A stretch of DNA of 64,000 bases from Caballeronia glathei (lineage in GTDB: Bacteria > Pseudomonadota > Gammaproteobacteria > Burkholderiales > Burkholderiaceae). Each line of letters begins with the position of its first letter. The first letter of the stretch is position 1. Positions 62,299 to 64,000 of the stretch are shown here, piece by piece. The stretch is from the NCBI RefSeq assembly GCF_000698595.1, contig NZ_JFHC01000037.1:17982-81981 (forward strand), given 5' to 3'. Made by a program: the position numbers and the translations under genes. Below the pieces are notes generated by a model, which searched no databases, had not been told where the DNA came from, and worked only from the letters and a program-made list of their open reading frames with translations.

Positions 62299-63213
62299 TC
62301 AATCGCCGCTGCGGGTGCGCAGCCGGCACACGGCCATCAGCGCGAGCAGATTCGGGTCGCGTTCGCGCGCACGCAGGAAGCTGACGCCGATCGTCTGGCG
62401 CATCAGGTATTGCGGCTTGAGCGGGACGAACTGCACCTTGTCGCCGAACACGCCGCGCACGCGCCCCGGCAGCAGCGTGTAGCCGACGCCGCCGCTCACG
62501 AGGTTCATCAGCGAAAAGATGTCGCCGACCCGCATCGTCACATGGGGCGTGAAGTCCGCGACGCGAAACGCTTCCAGAAAGCCGCGATACGTCACGAAGC
62601 CATCGCCGAGCGACACGAACGTCTCGTCGCGGCAGTCCTTCAGGTCGATCGCTTCCTGCTTCGCGTAGGGCGAGCCGGCAGGGGCTGCGAAAAAGATGTC
62701 GTCCTCGAAGAGCGGAATCGATTCGATCTCGGGCTCCGCTTCGGGCAGCGCCATCAGGGCTGCGTCGATGGCGCCCTGCTTGAGCTTGTCGAGCAGTTCC
62801 GCATTCGACCCGAGCACGAGCTCGACCTGAAGCGTCGGGCGCCGCACCTTGATGTCGACGACGATGCCCGGCACCGTCCTGATCGTGAGCGAATAGAGCG
62901 AGCCGATCCTGAGCCGGTCGGACGAATAGCCCGCCGCCTCGCGCGTCGCGCGAATGCCGTCGGACATCAGCGTGAGCACCTCGTTCGCGACCTCGGCAAG
63001 CGTCTGCGCGGCGTCGGTCGATTTCAGGTTGCGGCCCTCGAGCCTGAAAAGCGAGCATCGCACGCCTTTCTCGAGCGAGTGCAGCGCACGATGCACGCTG
63101 ACCGAGCTCACGTCGAGCGCTTCCGCCGCTTTCGACAGATTGCCGGTCTCCATGAAGGCGAGCAGGACTTCGAGCTTGCGGAACGTGATTTCGTCGTCGA
63201 TTCGGTCGCGCAT
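62299..63213 (-). CDS. mdcR: LysR-type malonate utilisation regulator
   Basis: A 304-residue LysR regulator close to MdcR: DEITFRKLEVLLAFMETGNLSKAAEALDVSSVSVHRALHSLEKGVRCSLFRLEGRNL. The sensor domain holds GAIDAALMALPEAEPE. It lies convergent to the mdc operon, a usual place for mdcR, and should activate mdcA transcription in response to malonate. The start at 63213 (MRDRIDDEITF) fits the family; an ATG at 63243 is also possible. Confidence 0.9.
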   Translation of the reverse strand: MRDRIDDEITFRKLEVLLAFMETGNLSKAAEALDVSSVSVHRALHSLEKGVRCSLFRLEGRNLKSTDAAQTLAEVANEVLTLMSDGIRATREAAGYSSDRLRIGSLYSLTIRTVPGIVVDIKVRRPTLQVELVLGSNAELLDKLKQGAIDAALMALPEAEPEIESIPLFEDDIFFAAPAGSPYAKQEAIDLKDCRDETFVSLGDGFVTYRGFLEAFRVADFTPHVTMRVGDIFSLMNLVSGGVGYTLLPGRVRGVFGDKVQFVPLKPQYLMRQTIGVSFLRARERDPNLLALMAVCRLRTRSGD

Positions 63214-63357
63214 GTGGGCTGTGTCATGGAAATCGATCCGCAATTATCCACTCGCGGCGACCGGATGACCTAGCTTTATTCCCTGTGCGCCTTTCTCACG
63301 GGAGGTTGGCGCCGGGCGGACCTGCCCTGCGAATCGCGAGCGCCCGGGCCTCCCGGC

Positions 63358-64000
63358 TCAGGCCGCCGGACGGGAGCAGCGGGTCGGGGCAGCAGCCGGT
63401 TCGTCGGAATCGATCGTCGCCTCGCGCAGCCCGTGCGAGCCGAGCAGCCGGTACAGCGTCACGCGCGAGATGCCGAGTTCGTGGGCCGCGTCGCCCAGGC
63501 GCCCGCGATGGCGCAACAGCGCCAGTTCGATCGCCTGCCGCTCCGCCGCCTCGCGCGCCTGCGCGAGCGAGATCGCCGCCACTTCCACGTATTCGCCCAG
63601 TTCCAGATCGCGTGCGGTGATCTGCCGGCCTTCCGACATCACGATCGCCCGCCGCACCCGGTTGATCAGCTCGCGCACGTTCCCCGGCCAGCCGTAGTTG
63701 TGGATCGCCGCGATCGCGCACGACGAAAAGCCGCGCAGCCGCCGGCTCGCATCCATCTTGAAGCGGTCGAGCATGTGCTTCGCGAGCAGTTCGATGTCCT
63801 TGCCGCGCGCCCTGAGCGGCGGCTCGTCGATCTGCAGCACGCACAGGCGGTGATACAGGTCCGCGCGAAACCGCCCTTCGATCATCGCGGTCTGCATGTC
63901 GACGTGGGTTGCGGAGATGATCCGCACGTCGACCGGCGTCGAGCCGTGGCCGCCCAGCCGCTCGATCTTGCGTTCCTGCAGGAAGCGCAGCAGGCTCGCC
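63358..64000 (-). CDS. Sigma-54-dependent activator, C-terminal part
   Basis: The 5' part lies beyond the right edge. The visible 214 residues contain the end of an AAA+ domain (SLLRFLQERKIERLGGHGST, VDVRIISATH, GRFRADLYHRLCVLQIDEPPLRAR, WPGNVRELINRVRRAIV with the arginine finger/sensor 2 regions) and a Fis-type helix-turn-helix (ERQAIELALLRHRGRLGDAAHELGISRVTLYRLLGSHGL). It is an NtrC-family regulator; the N-terminal sensory domain and the GAFTGA loop cannot be seen. Confidence 0.9.
   Translation of the reverse strand, partial: ASLLRFLQERKIERLGGHGSTPVDVRIISATHVDMQTAMIEGRFRADLYHRLCVLQIDEPPLRARGKDIELLAKHMLDRFKMDASRRLRGFSSCAIAAIHNYGWPGNVRELINRVRRAIVMSEGRQITARDLELGEYVEVAAISLAQAREAAERQAIELALLRHRGRLGDAAHELGISRVTLYRLLGSHGLREATIDSDEPAAAPTRCSRPAA

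Overview
The window is high-GC DNA with the gene content, codon use and small-protein families (DUF2970, DUF934 beside a sulfite reductase, MocR regulators, many LysR regulators, a VgrG module) of a Burkholderiaceae bacterium, most likely Paraburkholderia, Caballeronia or Burkholderia. The dense mix of catabolic operons, regulators and accessory toxins, with no ribosomal, tRNA or replication genes, suits a secondary chromosome or megaplasmid. This is inference: no origin is visible.

Layout. 1-4.6 kb: the end of an OmpR-type response regulator with its sensor kinase, an HvfB/HvfC (MNIO enzyme and partner) pair without a visible precursor peptide, and a PAS-GAF membrane sensor without an output domain. 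4.9-9.6 kb: a small catabolic patch (cupin dioxygenase, LysR, nucleoside deaminase, Asp-type alpha/beta hydrolase, iron alcohol dehydrogenase) whose two divergent promoter regions share a 16-bp palindrome. 10-11.6 kb: a lipoprotein and a gene-poor stretch with a perfect 41-bp palindrome. 11.6-15.9 kb: an AraC-type regulator facing a four-gene operon that looks like a three-component alpha-helical pore-forming toxin plus a caspase-fold (clan CD) cysteine peptidase; this is the most unusual system here. 16.4-20 kb: a stress/redox group (OsmC/Ohr, NmrA-like reductase, LysR, secreted cupin, AhpD-like protein).

20.6-27.6 kb: a galactarate/glucarate regulon (aldolase, GarD, KdgD, MFS permease, GntR repressor, GarR). 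It carries both the aldolase and the dehydratase routes for 5-keto-4-deoxyglucarate, and a shared GntR-type operator motif can be read in its promoters. 27.7-37.5 kb: mixed single genes, including a TetR regulator with inverted-repeat operators and a 1,347-residue hybrid kinase with two kinase cores and three receivers. 37.6-39.8 kb: assimilatory sulfite reductase with DUF934. 40-44 kb: DUF2970, a MocR regulator, GST, a periplasmic binding protein and DUF1697. 44-48.9 kb: an orphan type VI secretion cargo module (VgrG, Cys-rich cargo, membrane-anchored candidate immunity protein, and a detached copy of the VgrG tail domain). 49.7-51.3 kb: periplasmic sulfite dehydrogenase sorAB. 51.4-55.3 kb: an epimerase, LysR, small proteins and an exported methyltransferase-like lipoprotein. 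55.5-63.2 kb: a biotin-independent malonate decarboxylase operon (mdcABCDE, madLM, mdcH, with mdcR convergent) in which mdcG is missing. The window ends inside a sigma-54 activator gene on the minus strand.

No tRNA, rRNA, CRISPR array, insertion sequence or convincing riboswitch was seen.
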